Below are positions 7,818 to 14,975 of a stretch of 31,120 nt of DNA, piece after piece. The DNA is from RBG-16-66-20 sp036560705 (GTDB lineage: Bacteria > Pseudomonadota > Gammaproteobacteria > Burkholderiales > SG8-39): positions 1 to 31,120 of the forward strand of contig DATBQR010000081.1 in NCBI GenBank assembly GCA_036560705.1, in the 5' to 3' direction. Both the position numbers and the translations under genes were made by a program. Within the stretch, counting starts at the first letter, position 1, and each line of letters opens with the position of its first letter. Under the pieces are notes generated by a model, which was not told where the DNA came from, did no database searches, and was given only the letters and a program-made list of their open reading frames with translations.

Positions 7818-9487
7818 GCTGCGGTCCTCCTGTTTTCGTCTTCCTGGAGCTTTCTCCAGAAAATTTTACCGGTCGCGGTCTTGGGCAGCGCCTCGGCGAA
7901 TTCCACCAGCCGCGGCGCCTTGAACGCCGCCATTTTCTCACGCGCCCAGGCGACGATCGCCTCGGGCGCGACCTTGCCGCGCGAGGCGGGCTTGAGAACC
8001 ACCACCGCCTTCACGGTCTCGCCGCGGTGCGGGTCCTTCGCGGAAATGACGCAGGCTTCCTGGATGTCCGGATGGGCGTAGAGCATCGCTTCGACCTCGG
8101 CCGGCCAGACCTTGTAGCCCGAGCAGTTGATCATGCGCTTCAGCCTGTCGGTGATGAAGAAATAGCCTTCCTCGTCGTAATAGCCAAGGTCGCCGCTGCG
8201 AAAGAAGCGCTTCCCGTCGAAATCGATGAAGGCGTCCGCGGTCGCCTTTTCCTGCTTCCAGTAGCCGCGGAACACCTGCGGGCCGTGGATGATGATCTCG
8301 CCCACTTCGTTCGGCGCGCATTCGCGGCGCGACTCCGGGTCGATCACGCGCGAATCGGTGTCGAAGTACGGGATGCCGGCGCACTGGCGCTTGGGCCGCT
8401 GCACCGGGTTGGCGTGCGAAGGCGCCGTGGTCTCGGTGAGGCCGTAGCCTTCGAGGAACGGCAGGCCGAGCGTTTTCTCGATTTTCGCGGCCACCGCCTC
8501 CGGCATCGAGGCGCCGCCCCCGCCGATGCGCACGATGGACGACAGGTCGTACTTGCCGATGTCCGGGTTGGCGAGGAAATCCACGATCATGGTGGTGATC
8601 CCTGTGACGCCGGTCACCCGGTGGCGCTGGATCAGCTCGGCGGCGGTATCGCGGTCCCAGCGCGTCATCAGCACCGTGGTGCCGCCGAGATTGACCGGGA
8701 TATTCATGTTCGACTGCATGCCGGTGAGATGGAACATCGGCAGCACGCCGAGGACCACTGCCTCGCTGGAAGTCTGCGACCAGTTGCAGCCGCCGATGCA
8801 GGTGAACATCAGGTTCGCATGCGTCAGCATGCAGCCTTTGGGATGGCCCGTCGTTCCCGATGTATAGGGCAGGACCGCGAGATCATCGGAACCCGCCTGC
8901 TGCGCCTTCGGCGCGTATTTCGCCGCGATCGCCTCGCTCCACAAGGTAACTTCGCCGCGTTTCGGGTCGGCGCGCGGCGCGCGCACGAAATCCGGCACCT
9001 TGAGATCCGTTTTTTCTATAAGAAAATCGCTATAGGAAGCAAGAATGCAATGATCGAGACCCTTCCCCAGATGCGGTTCAATTTCCTTGTACAGCTCCTG
9101 CGCGCCGATCGCCACGCGCGCATCGGAGTCGCTGATGTAGTGCGCCAGTTCCTCGCTCTTGTTCATCGGGTTGACCGGCACCACCACCGCGTCGGCGCGC
9201 AGGATGGCGTAGTAGCCGATGATGAACTGCGGGCTGTTCTGCGCGTAGAGCAGCACCCGGTCGCCGCGCGCGACGCCGCAGCGCTGCTGCAGGAAGCCCG
9301 CCAGCGCCCCGACCTCGCGCTCGAGCGCGGCGTAGGAAAGCGCGCTGCCGTAGTAGAGGATCGCGGCCTTGTCCGGGTAGCGGCGCGCGCTCACCTCGAG
9401 GTTGTAATAGAGGCTGGTTTGCGGGATCGACAGGGCTTTGGGTACCCCCGGAGGCCAGTGCGCGAAGTGGCGGTCGAAGAAACTCAT
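7814..9487 (-). CDS. AMP-dependent acyl-CoA synthetase/ligase
   Basis: A 557-residue ANL-superfamily enzyme predicted to activate a carboxylic acid to its acyl-CoA through an acyl-adenylate. Core motifs: P-loop YTSGTTGHPKG (208-218), the adenine-binding GYGLTETT (347-354), SGDLGYYDEEGYFFITDRLK with D433 and R448, and the C-terminal catalytic Lys K541 in LPKTATGKIFWRKL. It looks like the medium/long-chain or aromatic acid branch; the substrate is not assigned. The start at 9487 is chosen because it overlaps the TGA of the upstream enolase gene as ATGA; an upstream in-frame ATG at 9520 would overlap that gene further and add 11 residues without homology. A short AT-rich patch near 9005-9055 lies inside the coding sequence and encodes an ordinary stretch. 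Confidence 0.94.
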   Translation of the reverse strand: MSFFDRHFAHWPPGVPKALSIPQTSLYYNLEVSARRYPDKAAILYYGSALSYAALEREVGALAGFLQQRCGVARGDRVLLYAQNSPQFIIGYYAILRADAVVVPVNPMNKSEELAHYISDSDARVAIGAQELYKEIEPHLGKGLDHCILASYSDFLIEKTDLKVPDFVRAPRADPKRGEVTLWSEAIAAKYAPKAQQAGSDDLAVLPYTSGTTGHPKGCMLTHANLMFTCIGGCNWSQTSSEAVVLGVLPMFHLTGMQSNMNIPVNLGGTTVLMTRWDRDTAAELIQRHRVTGVTGITTMIVDFLANPDIGKYDLSSIVRIGGGGASMPEAVAAKIEKTLGLPFLEGYGLTETTAPSHANPVQRPKRQCAGIPYFDTDSRVIDPESRRECAPNEVGEIIIHGPQVFRGYWKQEKATADAFIDFDGKRFFRSGDLGYYDEEGYFFITDRLKRMINCSGYKVWPAEVEAMLYAHPDIQEACVISAKDPHRGETVKAVVVLKPASRGKVAPEAIVAWAREKMAAFKAPRLVEFAEALPKTATGKIFWRKLQEDENRRTAA

Positions 9488-10575
9488 ATCGCAAATTTCT
9501 TGACTGCCTTCTCGTTCCACTTCATGCCGAAGCCGGGCCCGGCGGCGCCGGTCGCTTTGCCGTCCTTGATCCGCACAGGTTCATCGAGGATCGGATTGGC
9601 CCAGTCCACGTACTCCAGCCAGTGGCAGGTCGGCGTAACCGCGAGCAGCTGGCAGCTGGCCTCGGGAAACAGGTGGCTGGACATTTCCAGGCCGGCGCCC
9701 TGCGCCAGCGCCGCGGCGCGCATCCAGCCGGTGACGCCGCCGATGCGCTCCGCGTCCGGCATCACGTAGTCGCAGCAGCCGGCGGCGATCGCCTGCGCCA
9801 TCTGCTCGGGCCCCATGAAGTTCTCGCCGATCTGGATCGGCGTCGCCACCTCGCGCGCCACTTTCGCGCAGCCGGCGAAGTCGTCGGCGCGGACCGGTTC
9901 CTCGATCCACAGCACGCCGCCCTCTTCGTCGATCATGCGGCCGCGCCGCACCGCCTCGGCGACCGTCAGCCCCTGATTGAAGTCCACCATCAACGTGACG
10001 TCCGGCCCGATGGCTCTTTTTACCGCGCGCAGCGCCTCGATATCCGCGCCGGCGGTCGGCCTGCCGAGCCGCAGCTTCACCGCGGAAAATCCTTCTGCGA
10101 CCAATTGCCCGGCTTCCTTCGTCAGATCTTTTATTTTTAAAAGGCCCAGACCATTCGAGTTATACGCCGGTATCGGCCGCGGCTCGCCCCCCAGCAGCCG
10201 CACTACCGGCAGTCCCAACGCCTGGCCAAGCGCGTCCCATGCGCACAGGTCGATCGCCGCCATGGCGAACAGCACCATGTTGTGCACGCCGAGCAGCGCG
10301 TAGCGCGCCCGCAGCTTCTTTTCGATCTCGAATGGGGCTATCGCGTCGCCCTTTACCATTTCGGCCATCGCCTCGACCAGCGCGACAACGGGCTTCATGT
10401 GCTGTTTGGACATCGTGAACAAGTAAGAACGCCCGACAATCCCCCCGGTCGTCTTCAAGTCCACCAGCAGCAGCGGCGCCACGTCCACGATGGCGATACT
10501 GGTCTGCAGCGGCCGGCGCATCGGCACCGCCACCGCGCGCACGGCAATCGATTGGATCTTCAGTTGCGCTTTCAC
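9484..10575 (-). CDS. Mandelate racemase-like enolase-superfamily protein
   Basis: A 363-residue enolase-superfamily protein very like mandelate racemase. By alignment with MR motifs: K167 (MR K164) in AVKLRLG; R169 in place of MR K166; metal ligands D198 (MVDFNQG), E225 (WIEEPV) and E251 (QIGENFMGPEQM); D274 (PDAERIGGVTGW) and H301 (SSHLFPEAS), the His-Asp dyad; and E321 (WLEYVDW). Thus one of the two opposed bases, His301, is intact, while the second Lys is Arg. Activity may be racemisation, epimerisation or dehydration of a 2-hydroxy acid. It starts with GTG at 10575, whose GTGA overlaps the TGA of the hydrolase upstream; the next gene starts within its own stop. An ATG about 19 codons inside would drop the first beta strand. 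Confidence 0.92.
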   Translation of the reverse strand: MKAQLKIQSIAVRAVAVPMRRPLQTSIAIVDVAPLLLVDLKTTGGIVGRSYLFTMSKQHMKPVVALVEAMAEMVKGDAIAPFEIEKKLRARYALLGVHNMVLFAMAAIDLCAWDALGQALGLPVVRLLGGEPRPIPAYNSNGLGLLKIKDLTKEAGQLVAEGFSAVKLRLGRPTAGADIEALRAVKRAIGPDVTLMVDFNQGLTVAEAVRRGRMIDEEGGVLWIEEPVRADDFAGCAKVAREVATPIQIGENFMGPEQMAQAIAAGCCDYVMPDAERIGGVTGWMRAAALAQGAGLEMSSHLFPEASCQLLAVTPTCHWLEYVDWANPILDEPVRIKDGKATGAAGPGFGMKWNEKAVKKFAI

Positions 10576-11477
10576 GGTTTGCCGCCGGGGCCCCAGATGG
10601 ACGGCGGCGCCGCGCGCGGGTCGCGCTCGCCCCAGGTGCCCGCCTCGGCACGCTGGAGAAAATCACCCAGCAGCTGATTGAACAGGCCGGGTTCTTCCAC
10701 GTTGATGCCGTGCCCCGACTTGGCGAGCATCGCCAGCCCCGCCCTTGGGATGGCGCGCTTCAGCATGACGGAAGCCTCGATGCAGGGTTCGTCCTCGTCG
10801 CCGGACATGATCAGCACCGGCACGTCGATGCGCGAGATTTCGTCCGTCAGGCCGTAGAGGCTGGGCCGCCGGCCCTGGTAGCCGGCCATGGTGTTGGCCG
10901 AGCCCGCCGCCGAGTGCTCGGCGAGCTGCCGGTTGTATTCCGCGAAACCGCGCGGGTCCTTGTTCTGGAACTGGATGCGCGCCGCACCGTGCCCGTAGGT
11001 GTCCGCGAAATGCGCCATGCCCAGCTTGCGGATCTCTGCCGAATTCGCGCGCGAGCTTTCCTGAAAGCCCTTGTACGTGGCCGGGTGCGCTCCCGAGCCC
11101 ACACCGGCAAGCGTGAGGGAGCGGGCCTTCAGCGGCTTGCCCTTCGCGCAATACTTCATGCCGAAGTGCAGCGTCGCGAAGGCGCCCATCGACAGGCCCA
11201 CCACGTGCGGCTGCTCGAGTTTCAATGCGTCGATCACCGCACGCACGTCCTCGCGCCAGTGTTCCTGCGAATAGCTCTCGACGCCCTCGGGAACATCCGA
11301 GGGGAGATAGCCGCGCGCGCTGTAGGTGATGCAGCGGTAGCCGCGGCTGAAATAGCGCAGCTGCGGTTCCCAGCTGCGCCAGTCGCCGGCGAATTCGTGC
11401 ACGAAGACGATGGGTGTGCCGCTGCCGGCTTCCTCGTAGTGGAGTTTTACTCCGTCGTCCGCTTTGAGCGTGGGCAT
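10572..11477 (-). CDS. Alpha/beta hydrolase
   Basis: A 301-residue alpha/beta-hydrolase-fold protein, first gene of the four-gene operon. The nucleophile elbow is GLSMG (S96), the acid is in MSGDEDEP (D227 or D229) and the catalytic His is H256 in SGHGINVEEP. The oxyanion-side motif reads VHEFAG instead of the common HG(F/W). The family covers ester, lactone and C-C bond hydrolases; no substrate is visible, and there is no signal peptide. Its TGA overlaps the GTG of the enolase gene. The ATG lies 19 nt from a divergent SDR gene and has no Shine-Dalgarno. A proline- and charge-rich tail of about 20 residues follows the fold. Confidence 0.9.
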   Translation of the reverse strand: MPTLKADDGVKLHYEEAGSGTPIVFVHEFAGDWRSWEPQLRYFSRGYRCITYSARGYLPSDVPEGVESYSQEHWREDVRAVIDALKLEQPHVVGLSMGAFATLHFGMKYCAKGKPLKARSLTLAGVGSGAHPATYKGFQESSRANSAEIRKLGMAHFADTYGHGAARIQFQNKDPRGFAEYNRQLAEHSAAGSANTMAGYQGRRPSLYGLTDEISRIDVPVLIMSGDEDEPCIEASVMLKRAIPRAGLAMLAKSGHGINVEEPGLFNQLLGDFLQRAEAGTWGERDPRAAPPSIWGPGGKP

Positions 11478-11482
11478 GTTGC

Positions 11483-11489
11483 TAGACTA
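11483..11489. promoter_or_regulatory. Candidate shared -10 in 19-nt divergent gap
   Basis: The start codons of the alpha/beta hydrolase operon and the divergent SDR are separated by 19 nt (11478-11496). The gap has TAGACT on the plus strand (8 nt before the SDR ATG) and TAGTCT on the minus strand (6 nt before the hydrolase ATG), overlapping by five bases. Each matches TATAAT at four of six positions, a weak match. The gap is too small for two separate promoters, so any -35 elements would lie inside the opposite coding sequence. Confidence 0.25.
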
Positions 11490-11496
11490 ATGAACC

Positions 11497-12225
11497 ATGG
11501 AACTCAATCTTAAGGGCAAACGCGTCCTGGTCACCGGCGCGTCCAAGGGTATCGGCCGGGCCTGCGTCGAACTCCTTGCGCGCGAAGGGTGCACGGTGCT
11601 CGGCGCTTCGCGCAATATTGCACCGGGCCCCGCGGCCAAAGCCACGGATATTTCGCAACGCGGCGCAGCAGAAGAGCTCGCGGCCTGGGCGGGAGACCTC
11701 GACATCCTCGTCAACAACGCCGGCGCCATTCCCGGCGGCGACCTCTTGAAAGTGGACGAAGACACCTGGCGCAAGGCCTGGGATCTGAAGGTATTCGGCT
11801 ATATCAACCTGACGCGCGCGGTCTACGCGTCCATGAAAAAGAAAAAGCGTGGCGTGATCGTCAACGTCATCGGCGCGGCCGGCGAGAAGATGAACGCCGC
11901 CTACATCGCGGGCAGTACCGCCAACGCAGGCCTGATGGCTTTCACCCGCGCACTTGGCGGCGCCTCGCACGCCGACGGCATCCGCGTCGTCGGCATCAAC
12001 CCAGGCCCGGTGGCCACGGACCGCCTCATCAGCCTGCACAAGCAGCAGGCCGAGACGAAGTTCGGCGACGCCTCCCGCTATGAAGAACTCTTCAAGGGCA
12101 TGTCCTTCGGCCGGCCGGCGACGTCCGAGGAGATCGCGAACGCGGTCGCGTTCCTCGCTTCCGATCGCTCGGCCTATACAACCGGGTGCATCCTCACCAT
12201 CGACGGCGGCAGTTCGAATCGCTAG
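11497..12225 (+). CDS. SDR-family protein with non-canonical active site
   Basis: A 242-residue Rossmann-fold SDR. The cofactor motif TGASKGIG (13-20), the NNAG motif (73-76) and the C-terminal NPGPVATDRL and DGGSS motifs are intact, so it should bind NAD(P). The catalytic tetrad is not standard. Aligned with FabG, the Asn position is K98 (WDLKVFGY), the Ser position is G126 (VNVIGAAG), Tyr is kept (Y136), and the Lys of YxxxK is S140 (YIAGSTANAG). The whole remaining sequence is well preserved, so decay is unlikely; a distinct SDR clade with altered chemistry is more plausible. Start: ATG 19 nt from the divergent hydrolase, no Shine-Dalgarno. Its TAG shares the tetranucleotide CTAG with the stop of the convergent GST gene. 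Confidence 0.9.
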   Translation: MELNLKGKRVLVTGASKGIGRACVELLAREGCTVLGASRNIAPGPAAKATDISQRGAAEELAAWAGDLDILVNNAGAIPGGDLLKVDEDTWRKAWDLKVFGYINLTRAVYASMKKKKRGVIVNVIGAAGEKMNAAYIAGSTANAGLMAFTRALGGASHADGIRVVGINPGPVATDRLISLHKQQAETKFGDASRYEELFKGMSFGRPATSEEIANAVAFLASDRSAYTTGCILTIDGGSSNR

Positions 12226-13160
12226 TCGGGCTTGTTCAGCTGGTAGCCGAAGCGCGGGAAATGCACGTGCACCGTGCCCGCGCGCGGGTCGGTGCGGCGG
12301 ATCACGATCTCATCCGTGGAGGCATTAAGAAGCTCGCCCTTCACCGGATCGAGCCCGCTGTCGACCGGCATCGCCTGCGCCTGCTCACCGAGCGCAATGC
12401 CTCCCGTTTCCAGCGCAACGGCGCCCTTCACGGTTTCGGGTCTCGACGACTTCGCGATCTGGATGGCGTCCGCACTGCTGATTTCGCTGGATTTGCCGTG
12501 GCCGATGCGCGTCATGCGCTCGGCGAAGCTTTTGGTCTTCGGAAACGGGTCCAGCAGCACGCGAATGTCGGCGGGCATCCACAGCGGCCAGAGCGCGTTG
12601 TAGAGCGAGAAATCCGCGATACAGGGCTGGTCGCCGAAAAGGAACGGGGCCGTGAACTGCGCCTCGACTTTCGCCAGCAGCCCGGGCAGGAGGCCCTTGC
12701 ACTCGTGCACCGGCCCGCGGCGCGTGGTGCCGCCCTGCCGCATCGCCGCGCGGTCCTTGCCGAAATTGGCGAGGTATTCCGGCGTGGCGGCCGCCAGGAA
12801 GAGCTTCATCATGCCCTGGCCGGGCAGATAGGCGATCGGCACCGTAACGCCGAACAGCGACTGGTCGGCAAAGTGCGCCGCAGCCTGCACCGCGAGCGTA
12901 TCGCCATACGCGAACAGCGAAGGCGACGGCGCGAGGCGCTCCAGCACCCGCGCGATCAGCGCCGTGTCGCAGTAGATGTCGGCGCCGATCTGCAGGACCG
13001 GCGTCTTGCGGTAACCGCCCGTCAGCGCGACCACGTCGGGCTTGGGCAGGACCGGAGGAATCTGTACCGATTTCCAGGCAAGGCCCTTGAAGCCCAGCAT
13101 GGCGCGGACTTTCTCCGCGTAGGGAGAAAAGGGGTAATGGTGCAACACCGGTTCGGTCAT
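12222..13160 (-). CDS. Glutathione S-transferase-like protein with C-terminal extension
   Basis: A 312-residue GST-fold protein. The N-terminal thioredoxin-like domain (about 1-80) has HHYPFSPYAEKVR, the cis-proline motif RKTPVLQIG and CDTALIARVLE in the glutathione-binding position. The helical C-terminal domain contains FLFGDQPCIADFSLYNALW. Ordinary GSTs have 200-230 residues; here about 90 further residues, apparently beta-rich (for example DEIVIRRTDPRAGTVHVHF), follow. The role could be glutathione conjugation, dehalogenation or a non-enzymatic one. The start at ATG 13160 is chosen because the Trx fold begins there; an in-frame start at 13259 would add 33 residues antisense to the next gene. 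Convergent CTAG stop overlap with the SDR. Confidence 0.85.
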   Translation of the reverse strand: MTEPVLHHYPFSPYAEKVRAMLGFKGLAWKSVQIPPVLPKPDVVALTGGYRKTPVLQIGADIYCDTALIARVLERLAPSPSLFAYGDTLAVQAAAHFADQSLFGVTVPIAYLPGQGMMKLFLAAATPEYLANFGKDRAAMRQGGTTRRGPVHECKGLLPGLLAKVEAQFTAPFLFGDQPCIADFSLYNALWPLWMPADIRVLLDPFPKTKSFAERMTRIGHGKSSEISSADAIQIAKSSRPETVKGAVALETGGIALGEQAQAMPVDSGLDPVKGELLNASTDEIVIRRTDPRAGTVHVHFPRFGYQLNKPD

Positions 13161-13195
13161 AATCCGCCCTTCCCGAAAACATCCATGGTAACCCG

Positions 13196-14173
13196 ATGAA
13201 AGCGGTCCTCTGCAAGCAGTTCGGTCCTCCGGAATCCCTCGTGGTCGAGGAGCTGCCATCGCCGAAAGCCGGCGCCGGCGAAGTCGTCGTCAGCGTCAAG
13301 GCAGCGAGCCTCAATTTCCCGGACGTGCTGATCATCCAGAACAAGTACCAGTTCAAGCCGCCGCTGCCCTTTTCCCCGGGCAGCGAAATGTCGGGCGTGG
13401 TGAAGGAGACCGGCGAAGGCGTCGTGGGATACAAGCCCGGCGACCGCGTCATCGCGTTCACCACCTACGGCGCGTTCGCGGAGGAGGTGAAGGTCGAGGC
13501 CACGAGGCTGGTGCCGATCCCGGAGGGCATGGATTTCAACAGCGCCGCGGCGTTCCTGCTGACTTACGGCACCTCGGACCACGCGCTGCGAGACCGCGGT
13601 GCGCTCAAGGCCGGCGAGACGCTGCTGGTACTGGGCGCGGCAGGCGGCGTGGGCCTCGCGGCCATCGAAATCGGCAAGGCGATGGGCGCCAAGGTGATCG
13701 CCTGCGCCTCCAGCGCCGACAAGCTGGAAGTCTGCAAGCACCACGGCGCCGACGCCGGCATCAACTACGCCACGGAAGACATGCGGGAGAAAATCAAGGA
13801 GCTCACCGGCGGCAAGGGCGTGGACGTGATCTACGACGCGGTGGGCGGCCCCTATTCGGAACCGGCCCTTCGTTCCTGCGCCTGGCGCGGCCGGCTCCTG
13901 GTCGTGGGCTTCGCCGCCGGCGACATCCCGAAGATCCCGCTCAACCTCACCCTGCTCAAGGGCTGTTCCATCGTCGGCGTGTTCTGGGGCGATTTCGCGC
14001 GGCGCGAGCCGAAAGCCTTCGCCGAGAGCATCGGCCAGCTCGGCAAATGGTTCCGCGAAGGAAAACTAAAACCCCACGTCTCGCAGACGTTCCCGCTGGA
14101 AAAAGCAGTGGACGCGCTCAAGCTGATGGCGGCGCGCAAGGTGAAAGGCAAGGTGGTGCTGACTACGGGCTAG
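13196..14173 (+). CDS. NADPH:quinone oxidoreductase-type MDR protein
   Basis: A 325-residue medium-chain dehydrogenase/reductase of the zinc-free quinone oxidoreductase group. The N-terminal GroES-like domain includes ASLNFPDVLIIQNKYQ and the motif PGSEMSGVV (61-69), and the Rossmann motif is GAAGGVG (147-153), followed by GVDVIYDAVGG. The structural and catalytic zinc cysteines of alcohol dehydrogenases are missing, as expected for QOR proteins. It probably reduces quinones or enones/enoyl-type substrates with NADPH. The ATG is 35 nt from the divergent GST gene, without a clear Shine-Dalgarno; its TAG is shared as CTAG with the convergent acetyltransferase. Confidence 0.93.
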   Translation: MKAVLCKQFGPPESLVVEELPSPKAGAGEVVVSVKAASLNFPDVLIIQNKYQFKPPLPFSPGSEMSGVVKETGEGVVGYKPGDRVIAFTTYGAFAEEVKVEATRLVPIPEGMDFNSAAAFLLTYGTSDHALRDRGALKAGETLLVLGAAGGVGLAAIEIGKAMGAKVIACASSADKLEVCKHHGADAGINYATEDMREKIKELTGGKGVDVIYDAVGGPYSEPALRSCAWRGRLLVVGFAAGDIPKIPLNLTLLKGCSIVGVFWGDFARREPKAFAESIGQLGKWFREGKLKPHVSQTFPLEKAVDALKLMAARKVKGKVVLTTG

Positions 14174-14685
14174 GGCTTGCTGCCGTCGCCTCGCCCGAGC
14201 GGCAGCTGCATGTAGACGCTGTCGACCCAGCGGCCAAACTTGTATCCCGTGGAGCGCAGCAGGCCCGCGCGCACGAAACCGAGGCTGGCATGCAGCTTGA
14301 TCGAGCCCGCATTGGCGCTGTCGCCGATCACCGCGACGAGCTGGCGATAGTTAAGTACCTCGCAGCGGGCAATCAGCTCCTTCAGGATCGCCTTGCCCAC
14401 GCCCTTGCCCTGCCGCCCGTGCCTCACGTAAATCGAATCCTCGAGAGTGTGGCGGTACGCGGACCGCGTGCGGTACAGGGAGCAATAGCCGTAGCCAAGC
14501 ACCTCGCCCTTCTCCTCCGCCGCCAGGTAAGGCAGGCCGCGCCCGGCCACGTCCTCGAAGCGGCGCCGCATTTCCTCCAGCGGCGGGGCTTCCTCCTCGA
14601 ACGAAGCCAGCCCGTGCAGCACGTGGTAGGCGTAGATGGATTGGATCGCGGGCAGGTCTTGCGGCGCAGCAGGTCGGACGAGCAT
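14170..14685 (-). CDS. GNAT N-acetyltransferase, phosphinothricin acetyltransferase-like
   Basis: A 171-residue GNAT protein predicted to transfer acetyl from acetyl-CoA to an amine. The acetyl-CoA pyrophosphate-binding motif is RQGKGVG (91-97), within YVRHGRQGKGVGKAIL. The N-terminal pattern (VRPAAPQD, GLASFEEEAPPLEEM) and GYCSLYRTRSAYRHTLEDSI match the phosphinothricin/methionine sulfoximine acetyltransferase branch; many such genes act on natural amino-acid analogues. The chosen ATG (14685) fits the family start; an in-frame ATG at 14739 would lie inside the divergent lipoprotein gene. TATAAT lies 6 nt before this ATG and there is no Shine-Dalgarno, so the transcript may be leaderless. Confidence 0.92.
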   Translation of the reverse strand: MLVRPAAPQDLPAIQSIYAYHVLHGLASFEEEAPPLEEMRRRFEDVAGRGLPYLAAEEKGEVLGYGYCSLYRTRSAYRHTLEDSIYVRHGRQGKGVGKAILKELIARCEVLNYRQLVAVIGDSANAGSIKLHASLGFVRAGLLRSTGYKFGRWVDSVYMQLPLGRGDGSKP

Positions 14686-14691
14686 GGAGCG

Positions 14692-14699
14692 ATTATAGT
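14692..14699. promoter_or_regulatory. Symmetric bidirectional -10 (TATAAT / TATAGT)
   Basis: The 20-nt gap between the divergent acetyltransferase and lipoprotein genes carries the octamer ATTATAGT. On the minus strand it reads TATAAT (plus 14692-14697), a perfect -10 consensus, 6 nt before the acetyltransferase ATG. On the plus strand TATAGT (14694-14699) matches five of six positions and lies 6 nt before the lipoprotein ATG. In this GC-rich sequence such a match is conspicuous. Both transcripts would start at or next to the ATG. No good -35 was found at 17 nt in either direction. Confidence 0.55.
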
Positions 14700-14705
14700 A
14701 AAGGG

Positions 14706-14975
14706 ATGAACTTCCGCGCATTCGCGTTTTCGGCGGCACTGCTTCTCGCCGCCTGCTCGAAAATCACGCAGGAGAATTTCGCCAAGGTGCAGGACGGCAT
14801 GACCGAGCAGGAGGTAACGGCGATCCTCGGCAGCCCTACGGAAACGTCCAGCGGCAGCATCCTGGGAATTTCCGGCACCGCCTCGAGATGGAAGGATGGC
14901 GGCACCGTGATCGCGGTCCAGTTCATGAACGGCAAGGTCGCTTTGAAGACCTTCAAGGCGGGAAAACAGCCATGA
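14706..14975 (+). CDS. Small lipoprotein, DUF3862/SmpA-OmlA-like
   Basis: An 89-residue predicted outer- or inner-membrane lipoprotein. A short signal peptide ends in the lipobox LLAAC (lipidated C17). The mature part has VQDGMTEQEVTAILGSPTE, the helix-turn pattern typical of SmpA/OmlA (BamE-like) and DUF3862 proteins, followed by strands ending VIAVQFMNGKVALKTF. The function is unknown. Its TGA overlaps the ATG of the next gene (ATGA, 14972-14975), which implies translational coupling to the cupin-rhodanese fusion. The purine run AAAGGG touches the ATG directly, too close to be a normal Shine-Dalgarno. Confidence 0.88.
   Translation: MNFRAFAFSAALLLAACSKITQENFAKVQDGMTEQEVTAILGSPTETSSGSILGISGTASRWKDGGTVIAVQFMNGKVALKTFKAGKQP

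Noticed and set aside
9005..9055. AT-rich patch inside the acyl-CoA ligase gene, considered as an internal promoter or transferred segment
   Set aside because: The reading frame is intact and encodes a normal linker; similar small patches occur near 2915-2950, 10120-10145 and 16255-16385 inside other intact genes.
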